NCBI RefSeq assembly: GCF_003315245.1
Contig: NZ_QNRT01000003.1
Coordinates: forward strand, 248,947-312,946
Source: Arenicella xantha
Lineage (GTDB): Bacteria > Pseudomonadota > Gammaproteobacteria > Arenicellales > Arenicellaceae
Reading direction: 5' to 3'
DNA length: 64,000 nucleotides
The notes under the pieces are model-generated. The model was given only the letters and a program-made list of their open reading frames with translations, was not told the DNA's origin and did not search any database. A program made the translations under genes and the position numbers. This document shows, piece after piece, positions 26,634 through 37,948 of this stretch. How positions within the stretch are numbered: position 1 is the first letter of the stretch; the number at the start of each line of letters is the position of its first letter.

Positions 26634-27898
26634 ATGACTTTGCTACCCCGCGCTAAGAATTCTCGGTTTGTGTTTAATGTTGCAGCCGTGGCCGCATTGG
26701 TGTTGTCACTAAGCTCGCCAGCACTCGCGCAACAAAAAAGCTCAGCTTGGACCGAGAGGCGGTGGCCGATGCGGTGACAGCACATGCCCTTAATAGTCGG
26801 TTCCCGACTAGGATGGAGTTTAAGGGCGAACAAGGCCAGCCCATCGCGGGATTGGTCAATTACACATTCGATGAGACAGTGCACGATGATATGGCGGACG
26901 TGTACTTACGTTACCAGCCTGACTATGCCTGTTTCGTCGCGATTGATGTTGAAACCGGCGCCATTCTCAACATAACAAGCTTCATTAAAGCCGATGAGAA
27001 GTGGGATAATCTTGTGATGCGTTCGGATTATCCGGCGGCCTCGGTTTTTAAAATGGTGACAGCTGCGGCGGGTCTTGATTTAGGTAAGGTAACGCCTAGC
27101 AGCGTTATTCCATTCAATGGCAAGTCGACCACCTTATATAAAAAGCAAGTTCTTAGCCATGAGAAGACAAAATGGACTCGCTCTCCGACCTTTAAAGAGT
27201 CATTTGCGAAATCGGTTAACCCCGTATTTGGTCGCTTGGGGGTAAAGCAAATAGGGGCTGATAATTTACGACTTTATGCTCATAAGTTCGGTTTTGGCGA
27301 AGCATTGCAAAGCGATTTTCATTTGCCGCCTAGCACGCTTGGGTTGGCGATGGAAGACGAGTGGGAAGTGGCTGAAGCCGCATCGGGTTACACTCGAGAC
27401 ATTACTTTAAGTCCGATTCATGCTGCACAAATTGCTGCCATTGTCGCGAATGATGGAAAAATGGTGACGCCATACATGGTTGATTCAGTGGTAAGTAATG
27501 ATGGGCATGTGCTCTACCGAGCGCAGCACCAGAATAGCTCAACGCCGGTAATCACTGAGAAGACGGCTGCGTCTTTGCGTAGCCTGATGACTGAGACTAC
27601 GCGTATTGGTTCAGCTCGCAAGTCGTTTCGCGGTCTAGATCGCTACAAAGTTTACAATAATATGGAAATCGGTGGTAAAACCGGTTCGCTCACTGGTTTG
27701 TCTCCTCGCGGACGGCATGATTGGTTTGTTGGCTATGCCGAAAAGGACGGTCGGCGCGTAGCGTACGCTTCACTCATCGTTAACAAAGAGAAGTGGTATG
27801 TGCGCAGTGCCTATGTGGCCAGACAGTTTATCTACCACTATTTTACCGAGCGTATGCAAGATGATGTCGAGATGGCTTCCGCGGCCGCTGCCGAATAG
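26634..27898 (+). pseudogene. Penicillin-binding-type transpeptidase, signal peptide and catalytic domain in different frames
   Basis: ATG 26634 opens a frame with a textbook signal peptide (core FNVAAVAALVLSLSSPALA, then QQ) that stops at 26772. The catalytic domain continues in the -1 frame up to 27898, with SxxK (SVFK, near 27041), SxN (SVN, near 27212) and KTGS (near 27677). The switch maps to AAAAAA at 26734-26739; one extra A (or two fewer) joins QQK to LSLDREAVADAV cleanly. The downstream frame alone has only a TTG start and no export signal, so it would be inactive in the cytoplasm. This is either a true frameshift, phase variation or a homopolymer error. It resembles the transpeptidase part of class B PBPs but is short. 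Confidence 0.75.
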
Positions 27899-27946
27899 TT
27901 GATTTGAGACGTTGGTTTGGTTAACCGCGTGATTGTCTTTTTGACA

Positions 27947-28441
27947 CTAACCGCCGGAGCGTATTTTTTTTAACAGTGCGGTGGTTGAGCGCTCAAACTG
28001 AAACGCGATTGAATGCACTTGGCCGCCATGCGCCGTAACAATGTCGCCACCAACAATATCCTTCGGTAGCCAGTCTCCGCCTTTAACTAAGTGATCGGGT
28101 AATATTTGCTGGATTAATAGAAAGGGCGTGTCTTCGTCAAAGCTCACTACCGCACCGACACACTCAAGGCTGGCCAATACCGACATGCGGTCTTCGAGAC
28201 AGTTGACTGGGCGATCATCGCCTTTCCCCTGCCGTTTTACCGAAGCGTCACTATTCACTCCGACGATCAGTGCCGAACCCAAATTACGCGCTTGTTCAAG
28301 GTAAGTGGCATGACCGCGATGTAAAATGTCAAAACAGCCGTTGGTGAACACTAAAGGGCGCGGTAATGCGCTGACCATTGCATCTATGGATGCAATGTCA
28401 GCGTTTGCCGGAATCACCTTTCTCTGTGTGTTTAGCATCAT
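27947..28441 (-). CDS. rfaE2: D-glycero-beta-D-manno-heptose 1-phosphate adenylyltransferase
   Basis: The 164-residue protein matches the adenylyltransferase half of HldE as a stand-alone enzyme; it makes ADP-heptose for the LPS core. The nucleotidyltransferase motif [20 protein letters not shown] (with HxGH) is at residues 32-51, and KGGDW lies near residue 120. The kinase half (RfaE1) is not nearby. It is the last gene of the lpoA-yraN-gmhA-dolP operon, 15 nt after dolP, and gmhA in the same operon catalyses an earlier step. Confidence 0.9.
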   Translation of the reverse strand: MMLNTQRKVIPANADIASIDAMVSALPRPLVFTNGCFDILHRGHATYLEQARNLGSALIVGVNSDASVKRQGKGDDRPVNCLEDRMSVLASLECVGAVVSFDEDTPFLLIQQILPDHLVKGGDWLPKDIVGGDIVTAHGGQVHSIAFQFERSTTALLKKIRSGG

Positions 28442-28456
28442 TGGATAGTCCGGCGG

Positions 28457-29083
28457 TTAACCTTCTTGGTACTCAAATACTTTTACAACTCGCTCAACAC
28501 CGCGAACCGTGCGAGCATACTCAACTGCATCGGTTGCTTCGTCAAGCGTTACGATACCCATCAAGTAAACGCTACCACGAGTCGTGACTACTTTTACGCG
28601 ATTAGCATCAAGCCCAGTTTTTAGTAACAATCTACTTTTTACTTTTCCGCTAATCCACGCATCGTTAGTTCGTACACCAATTCGAGTTTTATCAGTGATA
28701 GTGGTTTCGTCGACGACTTGTCGTACTCCTTGAATTTCGCCAAATTGGCTAACTACGTTGCGTTTTACCGCCTCGTTATCGATTTCGCCGGTTACCAACA
28801 AAATGCCGTTCCATGAAACAGGTTTGACGTGCGCTGCTTCGCGAATTTCATTGGTTGATACCAAAATATTGCGGGCTTTAATTTCAATTGCGCTGTCATC
28901 AATATACTCGCCAACGGTGCGGCGGTCGTGAATAATGTCTACGGTAGCAATGACTGCGCCGGCTACTAGTGCGGTTACGCAAGCACTCAAGCTGGCCGCA
29001 ACGCCTAGTGCTAACCATAGCATTCGAGTCCGGATGGCAAATTGTTTTACCGACGAAGAAAACTTAAGCGTTGTGGTGGGCAT
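28457..29083 (-). CDS. dolP: BON-domain outer-membrane lipoprotein DolP
   Basis: From ATG 29083 this is a 208-residue lipoprotein. The signal peptide ends in a lipobox ASLSAC, and two BON domains follow: SAIEIKARNILVSTNEIR leading to LLVTGEIDNE, and VKSRLLLKTGLDANRVKVVT leading to VYLMGIVTLDEA. E. coli DolP (YraP) binds anionic phospholipids at division sites and supports envelope integrity. It is between gmhA and rfaE2, in the order lpoA-yraN-gmhA-dolP known from many gammaproteobacteria. ATG 29116 would add eleven residues ahead of a normal signal peptide. Confidence 0.92.
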   Translation of the reverse strand: MPTTTLKFSSSVKQFAIRTRMLWLALGVAASLSACVTALVAGAVIATVDIIHDRRTVGEYIDDSAIEIKARNILVSTNEIREAAHVKPVSWNGILLVTGEIDNEAVKRNVVSQFGEIQGVRQVVDETTITDKTRIGVRTNDAWISGKVKSRLLLKTGLDANRVKVVTTRGSVYLMGIVTLDEATDAVEYARTVRGVERVVKVFEYQEG

Positions 29084-29175
29084 ACAAGCTCCAATTAGAG
29101 AGTGATTCGAGCGCAAAATTGAGTTGGTGCGCTTTCGGTGCAGCGAAACTTCAGTGCTGCCTAATCCGGTTTATA

Positions 29176-30172
<997 letters not shown>

Positions 30173-32278
30173 TGTAAGTTCCTTTTACATTTGAATTTGG
30201 TAGCTGACTGCCATTAAGCGCGTCAAGGGGGGCAATGTCAATGCCGTAGGACTCGTCGACCACCGCTTCACCGTTTTCAAACCGTGCCCAAGCCGGTTGA
30301 TAAATCGCTTCGCCGTAATTGTTGATGGTTATTTGCCCTGTCTTGCCGTTCAACGCTAAGTCGTTATTGACCAAAGAAGCGTAGTTACCAGCAATCTCAT
30401 AGGCATCACCGCCCATCGCAAACAGCATATTTAATTGTCCGGCATAGGGCGACACATTCGCTGATTTTAATACCCAAGGCATTACCGGGAATAGGGTGTT
30501 GTCTAAGTCGATATTGTTAACGCTATCTTGAATGCCATTGAATATGGCAGACGTTGAATACACTGGAATGCGCGACCCGCTAAAGAAGTTTATTTGTGGA
30601 CGCACTAGGCGCCCAGTGTCGTTGTCGGCAATCATGAAGATGAAGTCAATATCTTGTCGCTGGTATGCGGCGAACTCGGGTCGATAGCCGAGCACTTTAC
30701 GTAGCTGTGAATTGCGGTATTCGCTTTGATTGATATCAAATAATTGCTTGAGCTCGATGCTGTGGTCAAACTGCTTGGGTGAGTAGTTGACCACCGCGCT
30801 GATCTTTCCTCCAAGCGATAGCCAGCGTTGGCTGAAGGCATCAACGGTGCGCTGACTTTGAGAATCTGTCGGCACCATCAGCGCGGCGCTAAGGTGTCCG
30901 TCCTTCCATGCTTTTTCTGCGACATGTTGACCTTCTAGTTCTGGGCCCATGGCAAAGCGTGACACTGCGCCAGCAAGGGGAGCTTCGCCACCTAGTAATA
31001 ATGACGGGATATTGGTATTGGCATAGCTGTTTACTTGGTCGGCGTAGTCTTTACCTAATGGGCCAATAATGAAATCCGCTCCTGCTTGCACTGCGGCAGC
31101 GTAATACTGCGGCGCTTGGCTCGGGATGTCGCCGATATCATAGAATCTTACTTCTGGGCGAAACGGCGAGTAATTTTGCTCGTGTTGGTAGCGTATGCCG
31201 TCTTTTACGGCATTAGCGGCTTTGCTGAAACGCGAGCTCAATGGCAACAATACGGCAACGCTGGTGGGCGAACTCTGAGACCAGTTGGCGTTAATGGTTT
31301 TTTTGCTGCTTTCTAATGGTTCGTTGCGCCAGCGGTTAAACTGCTGTGGTTCCAAGCTGGCATCGCCCACTTGGGTGCCAAGGCTTTGTTCAACGCGATT
31401 GCGCACTAGGGAGTATTCTGTATTCTCTATAATAAGTTGTCGTTCTTCTGCGGGAATAGCATTGATTACTTGCCAAATGTAGCGCGTTGTTTCACTCCGT
31501 GCAGCACCAACCAGCGCGCTCTCACGTTGTATCAATGCTTGTACTGAGGCGTCTAGCTGGCCAAGTTTTTCATAGGCAAATGAAATTAATAAAAGCGCGT
31601 CAACTTGTTGGGTGCTCACCGGTGGTTTCGCGGGTATGACTACTGGTTGAGGCTCATCATCCTCAAGTACTTCCGGTTCTGGTGCGCTTAAAAAGTCTTC
31701 TGGGACGTAGTTTATTAACGGTGTTAGCAGGTCGATAGTTTGGTAATAGTCGCCTCGGTGAAAAGCGATATACGCCTGAACAACGCGCCGTCTGTGGCCT
31801 TGAGTGATATCTGTTGGTAGCCCTAGCAGCTCTCCCAAAGTTCGTTCTGCGCTGTCAAAGTCGTTCGCTTGCACGTAATACTCTGCGGCGCTGAGTACGG
31901 CGTTCACTTTGTCTTCGGGTGCTTGTTGGTCGGCTTGTTGTTCAAAGTAGCGTGCGCGTTCGGTGTTGCGAGCCGCTTCTAGTTCTTCGACTTGTAAGCC
32001 GCCGGTTCTAAAATCGGGATATGCCGTGCCAGGTTGGATCGGTGATGCAAATGGCTCATCTAAGACGATGTCGCGAGCTTCAACCTGAGCAGGTGGGTAG
32101 ACAGGAGACGAGGCGCAGCTAGCGAGCAGAAAAATGCTGCCGACAAGTGCGAGTCGATATGAACAGCGGTGTAATTGATGATGCATTATGATCGTATTCC
32201 GATTATTCTCAAAACCTTGTATCTGCTTGCCAAATCAGCAGAACCGATTTCGATCTATTCCAACGCGAAGTATACCGA

Positions 32279-33178
32279 GTGAGTGACCCAATTAGCAAAG
32301 AGACCGAATCAGACAGTCATCAATTAAGTACGGCTGATCGTGGACATCTGTATATTGTGGCGACCCCTATTGGCAATCTTGCCGATATTAGTCAGCGTGC
32401 GCTGGATACATTAAAGGCGGTTGACATTATCTTGGCAGAAGATACGCGTCATAGTAAACGTTTGTTAAATCATTACGGGGTCAATCGCCCGCTGCGCTCA
32501 TGTCATGAGCATAATGAGCAAAGCATGGTCGATTGGGTTGCCGAGCAATTGTCACAAGGTCAAAATCTGGCGTTAATCAGCGATGCCGGTACGCCACTAA
32601 TAAGTGATCCTGGTTTCGTGTTAGTGAGGGCGTTGCGAGACTTGGGGCATTCGGTGTTGACTATCCCCGGACCGAGTTCGATTATTGCGGCGCTATCAAT
32701 TGCCGGTTTACCGACCGACGGATTTATTTATGATGGCTTCTTGCCGGCCAAGTCGAGTGCACGAAAGACGGCGTTAAGTGCTTACCTTGCACAGCCTCGG
32801 ACCGTTGTGTTGCTTGAGTCATCGCATCGCATCGAGGCTTGTCTTCGAGATGTTGTCGAGGTGCTAGGTGCGGTGCGCCAAGTCGTCTTGGCTCGCGAAT
32901 TGACCAAGCGCTTTGAAACTGTCTTGACAGGGAGTGCAGAGCAAGTGTTGGCGACGCTTGAAGCGGATTCTGATCAAACTCGAGGCGAGTTCGTGTTAAT
33001 GCTGGCAGGGCAGAAGCTTGTGTCAGAATCCGATGCCGATATTAGCGCTATGCTGCGTGTTATGTTGACTGAATTACCGGTTAAGCAGGCCGTTGGTTTA
33101 GTGGCCAAGTTAACCAATAAACGTAAAAATGAGGTCTACCAGCTGGCGCTGGATTTAAAAAATGAGATGCCTAACTAG
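32279..33178 (+). CDS. rsmI: 16S rRNA 2'-O-ribose methyltransferase (C1402)
   Basis: RsmI methylates the ribose of C1402 in the 30S P site using SAM. The 299-residue protein has the tetrapyrrole-methylase-like fold with LYIVATPIGNLADISQRALD near the N-terminus, AEDTRHSKRLLNHYG, and LISDAGTPLISDPGF. The start is a GTG; the first 15 residues are polar and precede the conserved block. Its end overlaps dacB by 17 nt. It is divergent from lpoA, a conserved arrangement. Confidence 0.95.
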   Translation: MSDPISKETESDSHQLSTADRGHLYIVATPIGNLADISQRALDTLKAVDIILAEDTRHSKRLLNHYGVNRPLRSCHEHNEQSMVDWVAEQLSQGQNLALISDAGTPLISDPGFVLVRALRDLGHSVLTIPGPSSIIAALSIAGLPTDGFIYDGFLPAKSSARKTALSAYLAQPRTVVLLESSHRIEACLRDVVEVLGAVRQVVLARELTKRFETVLTGSAEQVLATLEADSDQTRGEFVLMLAGQKLVSESDADISAMLRVMLTELPVKQAVGLVAKLTNKRKNEVYQLALDLKNEMPN

Positions 33179-34382
33179 CCTTTTAATCGCCAGCATGCTT
33201 ATCGCTTTCAGCTCGGCGAGCATTGCCGGAGCCTCTTTCTTGCAAGAGAATTTGTCCGTTAATGATGCGGTTTATGTTGTCGATCATGCCGGTAAGGAAA
33301 TTTTTAATTGGCAAGCGGATAAGCCGCTCGTGCCTGCATCATTAACGAAGCTAGCTACGGCCTATTTGGCGCTGGAGAAATGGGGTGGTGAGCACCACTT
33401 CACGACGGACTTTTACCTCGCCGGCGACACTTTATGGGTCAAAGGTTATGGCGATCCGTTTTTGATCTCGGAAGAGCTAGAGCTGATTGCGCAGCGTTTG
33501 TCTATGCTCGGTTTGTCGACGGTACGAGAACTAAAGATCGATAATACTTTTTTTTCGATTACTAAAGTTCCAGGACGCAGTCAGGTAAGTGACCCGTATA
33601 ATGCGCCGATGTCGGCGGTTGCGGCGAACTTCAATACCGCCATGTTGCGCCAGCATGAAGGGCGACTCGTGAGCGCTGAACCGCAAACCCCGCTAACCAA
33701 AACCGCGCAACGAGTGGCGCAGGGTATTGGTGTTCGAGCGACTCGAGTGAACCTTCGTAACGCGATCAATGCGCAACAGAATTTTGCTGAATTGTTAGTC
33801 GCTAAATGTGGTTGGAAAGATGTTCGGATCTCGGTAGGTCAGCAAGTTCCAACTGATGTGCCGCGTTTATTCAGCTACCAAAATTCGCGCTCCTTAGCCG
33901 AGGTGTTGCGCGGTGCTCTAGAATATTCCAATAACTTCATCGCTAATCAGGTGTTTTTGAAGCTTGCCGAGCAGTCGCAGGGCAACTCAGTAACGTTTGA
34001 GGCTGCCAGCGCGTATGCCCGAGCGGTATTGGAAGCGGATTTTTCTTGGCAAGGTGCTGTATTGCAAGACGGTGCCGGTTTGACTCGCGATAATAGGCTT
34101 TCTGCGTATCAGTTAGATGACCTGCTTAAGGCGTTGACTCCAAACAAACGATTGCTTAAGGAGTACTTGATTGATCGTGATGACGTAAATGTGTTTGCCA
34201 AAACCGGAACCTTGAATGCGGTGCATAGTTTTGCTGGCTACATCGAGTTTCCGGCTCATAGCTTTCGCTTTGTTTTCAATTTCAATCGCACGGTTCCCTA
34301 TCAGTATCGCATTCGCTTGCTCGATAAATTAGTTATGGATCTGAAGCAGCAAATAGCCGCAACATCCGGAGACCTGCAATGA
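33162..34382 (+). CDS. dacB: D-alanyl-D-alanine carboxypeptidase/endopeptidase, PBP4 type
   Basis: This peptidase S13 protein of 406 residues has a signal peptide (MRCLTSLLIASMLIAFSSAS) and the three active-site motifs: SLTK at residue 60, SNN at 256 and KTGT at 347. It trims or cleaves peptidoglycan peptides in the periplasm. It is shorter than E. coli PBP4 (477 residues); the stretch between SxxK and SxN is reduced, so one of the inserted accessory domains is probably missing or small. It overlaps rsmI by 17 nt and the ABC exporter gene by 4 nt. Confidence 0.88.
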   Translation: MRCLTSLLIASMLIAFSSASIAGASFLQENLSVNDAVYVVDHAGKEIFNWQADKPLVPASLTKLATAYLALEKWGGEHHFTTDFYLAGDTLWVKGYGDPFLISEELELIAQRLSMLGLSTVRELKIDNTFFSITKVPGRSQVSDPYNAPMSAVAANFNTAMLRQHEGRLVSAEPQTPLTKTAQRVAQGIGVRATRVNLRNAINAQQNFAELLVAKCGWKDVRISVGQQVPTDVPRLFSYQNSRSLAEVLRGALEYSNNFIANQVFLKLAEQSQGNSVTFEAASAYARAVLEADFSWQGAVLQDGAGLTRDNRLSAYQLDDLLKALTPNKRLLKEYLIDRDDVNVFAKTGTLNAVHSFAGYIEFPAHSFRFVFNFNRTVPYQYRIRLLDKLVMDLKQQIAATSGDLQ

Positions 34383-36151
34383 GAGGCATGCGACAGAGTG
34401 CGGCAACGGATCAGCGCGTCGACTGGTCAAGCCTGAAGCAGTTGCTGCCTTATTTGATGGAGTTTAAGGGGAGAATCGGCCTCGCCTTGCTGTGCCTAAT
34501 TGGCGCTAAGCTTGCTAGTGTCGGCTTGCCGTTCATCCTCAAGCACATCGTCGACCAACTTAACGCTGATACTTCGTTGATTGTGGTGCCGATGGCGTTA
34601 TTGATTGCCTATGGTTTGGTGCGATTCTCCAATGTGTTATTTGGGGAGTTGCGAGATACTTTATTTGGACGAGTCACCGAGCGCGCCATGCGCCGGGTGG
34701 GTCATCGCGTATTTCAACACTTGCACTCACTAGATTTAGCGTATCACTTGAACCGCCGCACAGGTGGGGTGTCACGTGATATTGAGCGTGGTGTCTCAGG
34801 TATCAGCTTCCTGATGCGTTTTATGGTATTCAATATCGTGCCTACGTTTATCGAAATTGGCATGATTGCGGTGTTGCTGTTTTGGAATTATTCGTTTTGG
34901 TTCGCGCTTATTGTGGTTGTGTCGGTATCGGCCTATGTCGGATTTTCGGTGGTTGCCACCGAATGGCGTACTGCCACGGTACGTGCGATGAATAAGGCCG
35001 AGAGTCAATCGAGTACCCGAGCCGTTGACAGTTTATTGAATTTCGAAACGGTTAAGTATTTTAATAACGAAAATTTTGAGGCAGACCGGTATGACGTCGA
35101 TTTGGCGGCTTGGGAAGCTGCGCGGCGTAAAAATCGACTAACCTTGTTTGGCTTGAATGGTGGTCAATCGCTAATTATTGCTACGGCCGCAACAGCGGCC
35201 ATGGTATTGGCTGCCAGTCAGGTTGCCTCGCAGGCCATGACCATCGGCGACTTTGTGTTGATTAATGCGTTGATGATGCAGATATTTATGCCGCTTAATT
35301 TTCTCGGTTTTGTTTATCGGGAAATGAAAGGCTCGATGGCTAATATTGATGCGATGTTTGCATTGCTAAGAGTGCAGCCGGCAATTAAAGATCGAGAGCG
35401 AGCGAGGCCATTGGTGTTGGGTCAGGGTAAAATCAGCTTTCATGACGTTGGCTTTTATTATCATGCTGATCGGCAGATTTTGCAGGGTGTGAGCTTTACC
35501 GTCCCGGCTAAGCAAAAGGTGGCTATCGTGGGTGGTAGCGGGTCAGGGAAATCGACCATCATGAAGCTATTGTTCCGATTTTACGATGTGACCAGCGGGC
35601 AAATTCAAATTGATGGTCAAAATATTGCTGATGTTACACAGCAGAGTTTGCGTCGTGCGATCAGTGTGGTGCCGCAAGATACGGTGCTATTTAACGCTAG
35701 CATTTATGACAACATTCAATATGGGAACGTTAATGCGACAGCGGAGGAAGTCAATGAAGCGATCAGAATGGCATATCTTGATGATTTCATTCGCCAGTTA
35801 CCTGACGGTGGCGACACGCAGGTGGGCGAGCGTGGACTCAAGTTGTCTGGTGGTGAAAAGCAACGAGTCGCGATTGCTCGCGCCATTCTGAAGAAACCTA
35901 AAATTCTGGTGTTTGACGAGGCGACGTCGTCGTTAGATAGCCAAGCAGAGCAGCGTATTTTGGCGGCGATGGAGCGAGTTCGAGGTAATTATACTAGCGT
36001 AGTTATTGCGCACCGCTTGTCCACTATTGTCGATGCTGATTTAATCTTGGTGCTTGATCAAGGCTTAATTGTTGAGCAGGGAACGCATCAAGAGTTGTTA
36101 CAGCACGGCCAGCATTATGCTGCTGCGTGGCGGTTGCAGAATAGCGATTAA
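34379..36151 (+). CDS. ABC transporter, fused permease and ATPase (ATM1/HMT type)
   Basis: The 590-residue half-transporter has a six-helix membrane domain (about residues 20-325) and a C-terminal ATPase with Walker A GGSGSGKST near 384, signature LSGGEKQR near 490 and Walker B ILVFDEATSSLD near 509. The sequence NRRTGGVSRDIERG and LNFETVKYFNNE fit the ATM1/HMT1 group, which exports glutathione-linked compounds or metals in characterised members. The substrate here is unknown. It is the third gene of the rsmI-dacB transcript (ATGA overlap). Confidence 0.88.
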   Translation: MRGMRQSAATDQRVDWSSLKQLLPYLMEFKGRIGLALLCLIGAKLASVGLPFILKHIVDQLNADTSLIVVPMALLIAYGLVRFSNVLFGELRDTLFGRVTERAMRRVGHRVFQHLHSLDLAYHLNRRTGGVSRDIERGVSGISFLMRFMVFNIVPTFIEIGMIAVLLFWNYSFWFALIVVVSVSAYVGFSVVATEWRTATVRAMNKAESQSSTRAVDSLLNFETVKYFNNENFEADRYDVDLAAWEAARRKNRLTLFGLNGGQSLIIATAATAAMVLAASQVASQAMTIGDFVLINALMMQIFMPLNFLGFVYREMKGSMANIDAMFALLRVQPAIKDRERARPLVLGQGKISFHDVGFYYHADRQILQGVSFTVPAKQKVAIVGGSGSGKSTIMKLLFRFYDVTSGQIQIDGQNIADVTQQSLRRAISVVPQDTVLFNASIYDNIQYGNVNATAEEVNEAIRMAYLDDFIRQLPDGGDTQVGERGLKLSGGEKQRVAIARAILKKPKILVFDEATSSLDSQAEQRILAAMERVRGNYTSVVIAHRLSTIVDADLILVLDQGLIVEQGTHQELLQHGQHYAAAWRLQNSD

Positions 36152-36191
36152 GTTAGTGTTGTAGTCTCGCTCTTAGGTATGAGTCTACGAT

Positions 36192-37316
36192 ATGATCCAG
36201 ACCATGTTTAGTTTCTCGTCAGATCTTATGTATTCTTTCGCTCGCCCCATTTTATTTAAGCTTGACCCTGAGTATGCGCATGACTTAACGCTGTCCAAGC
36301 TTGCAATGGCATCAAAGTCGCCATTCTTAACCGGCCAAATTCAAAAGTGGTTTGGCAACCGAGTGAACGATTTACCGATTAAGTGTATGGGTATCGATTT
36401 CCGGCATCCAGTTGGCTTAGCGGCAGGTTTAGATAAGAATGCTCGAGCTTTGCCGGCATTCTCAGCTCTCGGTTTTAGTGGGGTCGAACTCGGGACGGTC
36501 ACTCCGAAGCCTCAGCCGGGCAATGATAAACCAAGAATGTTTAGGCTTGAGGATGATGAGGCGCTGATTAACCGCATGGGTTTTAACAGTGGTGGCGTTG
36601 AGCTATTTGTTGAGAATATTAAGAAAACTCAGCGCACCGCGGTGGCGGGGATCAATATTGGTAAGAACGCCATTACGCCGATTGCGGATGCACATTTTGA
36701 CTACGTGTCGGCGATGCAGCGTGTCTATGCGCATGCTGATTACATTACGGTGAACATCTCATCACCGAATACTAAGTCACTAAGAGATTTGCAGAACGAG
36801 TCGTTTCTGGATCACTTATTGCAGCAGATAAAGCAGGCGCAGGTAAAGTGCCAAAAAGTCCATAAGCGATCAGTGCCGATCGCGCTGAAAGTGGCGCCGG
36901 ATTTGACCCCTGATGAAATTGAAATAATCGCGGAGTTGTTGATTTCGCATCAGTTTGATGCGTTGATTGCGACCAACACCACTGTGGCTCGGCCTAGTTC
37001 GCTTAAGAGTCAACACGCCAGTGAAGGTGGCGGTTTGAGTGGTGCGCCAGTTAAAGAAATGTCGACTGATTGTATTCGTCAATTTTACCCCTTGTTAAAG
37101 GGTCGAGTTCAGATTATTGGCGTTGGTGGTATTAAAACAGTCGATGATGCCTGGGAAAAACTGTTGGCGGGCGCTGACTATTTGCAAATATATACGCAAT
37201 TTATCTATCAAGGCCCAGCGATGATTAAGGACATTGTTCACGGTCTGCAGGCTAAAGTGCAGTCGCATGGGTTTAGCGATCTCGGAGAGGCCCTCGCGCA
37301 GCTACGCAAGGAATAA
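36192..37316 (+). CDS. pyrD: Dihydroorotate dehydrogenase (quinone), class 2
   Basis: PyrD oxidises dihydroorotate to orotate at the inner membrane, passing electrons to quinone. The protein has the class 2 N-terminal helix (MYSFARPILFKLDPEYAHDL), AAGLDKNARALPAF, NRMGFNSGGV and NISSPNTKSLRDLQ with the catalytic serine. The start is uncertain: ATG 36192, 36204 and 36228 are in frame, and E. coli PyrD aligns best with 36228, which gives a 362-residue protein. No start has a strong ribosome binding site. Confidence 0.94.
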   Translation: MIQTMFSFSSDLMYSFARPILFKLDPEYAHDLTLSKLAMASKSPFLTGQIQKWFGNRVNDLPIKCMGIDFRHPVGLAAGLDKNARALPAFSALGFSGVELGTVTPKPQPGNDKPRMFRLEDDEALINRMGFNSGGVELFVENIKKTQRTAVAGINIGKNAITPIADAHFDYVSAMQRVYAHADYITVNISSPNTKSLRDLQNESFLDHLLQQIKQAQVKCQKVHKRSVPIALKVAPDLTPDEIEIIAELLISHQFDALIATNTTVARPSSLKSQHASEGGGLSGAPVKEMSTDCIRQFYPLLKGRVQIIGVGGIKTVDDAWEKLLAGADYLQIYTQFIYQGPAMIKDIVHGLQAKVQSHGFSDLGEALAQLRKE

Positions 37317-37349
37317 TTGGCTTAGCGCGAGCATTCTTCGGAATAGGCT

Positions 37350-37378
37350 TTGCTAAGGTCTAGGTTATTGGGTAGACT
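37350..37378 (+). promoter_or_regulatory. rnpB promoter
   Basis: TTGCTA (37350-37355) and TAGACT (37373-37378) are separated by 17 nt. The mature RNase P RNA would begin 7 nt after the -10 element, with a G+C-rich CGCGGC discriminator between, like stable-RNA promoters under growth-rate control. Confidence 0.75.
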
Positions 37379-37384
37379 CGCGGC

Positions 37385-37726
37385 GAAGTCAGCCAGACAG
37401 TCGCCGCTCGTTAATTCGGGGGGAGGAAAGTCCGGGCTCCATAGGGCAGGGTGCCAGATAACGTCTGGGCGGCGTAAGCCGACGGCCAGTGCAGCAGAAA
37501 GATACCGCTTCTTCTTCGGAGGGAGTAAGGGTGAAATGGTGCGGTAAGAGCGCACCGCGTTAGTGGTAACACGAGCGGCTAGGTAAACCCCACTCGGAGC
37601 AAGACCAAATAGGTGTTCATATGGCGCGGCCCGCGTTGAACACGGGTAGGTTGCTTGAGGCGTATAGCGATGTGCGCCCTAGATGAATGACTGTCTACGA
37701 CAGAACCCGGCTTATCGGCTGACTTC
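37385..37726 (+). ncRNA. rnpB: RNase P RNA (type A)
   Basis: The catalytic RNA that matures tRNA 5' ends. Diagnostic conserved blocks are all present in order: GAGGAAAGTCCGGGCTCCAT, GGTGCGGTAAGAGCGCACCG, GGAGCAAGACCAAATAGG and ACAGAACCCGGCTTATCGG. The 5' GAAGTCAGCC pairs with 3' GGCTGACTTC to form P1, which sets both ends. A T6 run follows at 37728-37733. At about 342 nt it is shorter than E. coli M1 RNA (377 nt); most of the difference is a reduced P3 hairpin just before the first conserved block. Confidence 0.97.
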
Positions 37727-37948
37727 CTTTTTTCCAGTTTTCAGAATGTTAATTATATCTGGAGGCTGCGCTAACCCTCTGAGTAAGGCGCATTGCAATA
37801 TTGGGTTTTATCGCTGGGTGGCGAGTGTCAGTGGCATCATTGAGCGCTGTTTCGGTATATCTCGCGAGAATGATGCGGTCAGGCAATTATTGTTTTTCCT
37901 TAAGATATTGCTGGTTTGATAGTATGTATGTCTTACCGAAGATTAATC

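Noticed and set aside
26734-26740. A_AAA_AAG programmed -1 frameshift site in the transpeptidase gene
   Set aside because: The heptamer is out of register with the signal-peptide frame (codons CAA AAA AGC), and no stimulatory stem is obvious; an indel or sequencing error explains it more simply.
37746-37919. 57-codon frame after rnpB (MLIISGGCANPLSK start)
   Set aside because: Composition is not protein-like in a convincing way, there is no ribosome binding site, and the region follows an RNA gene.
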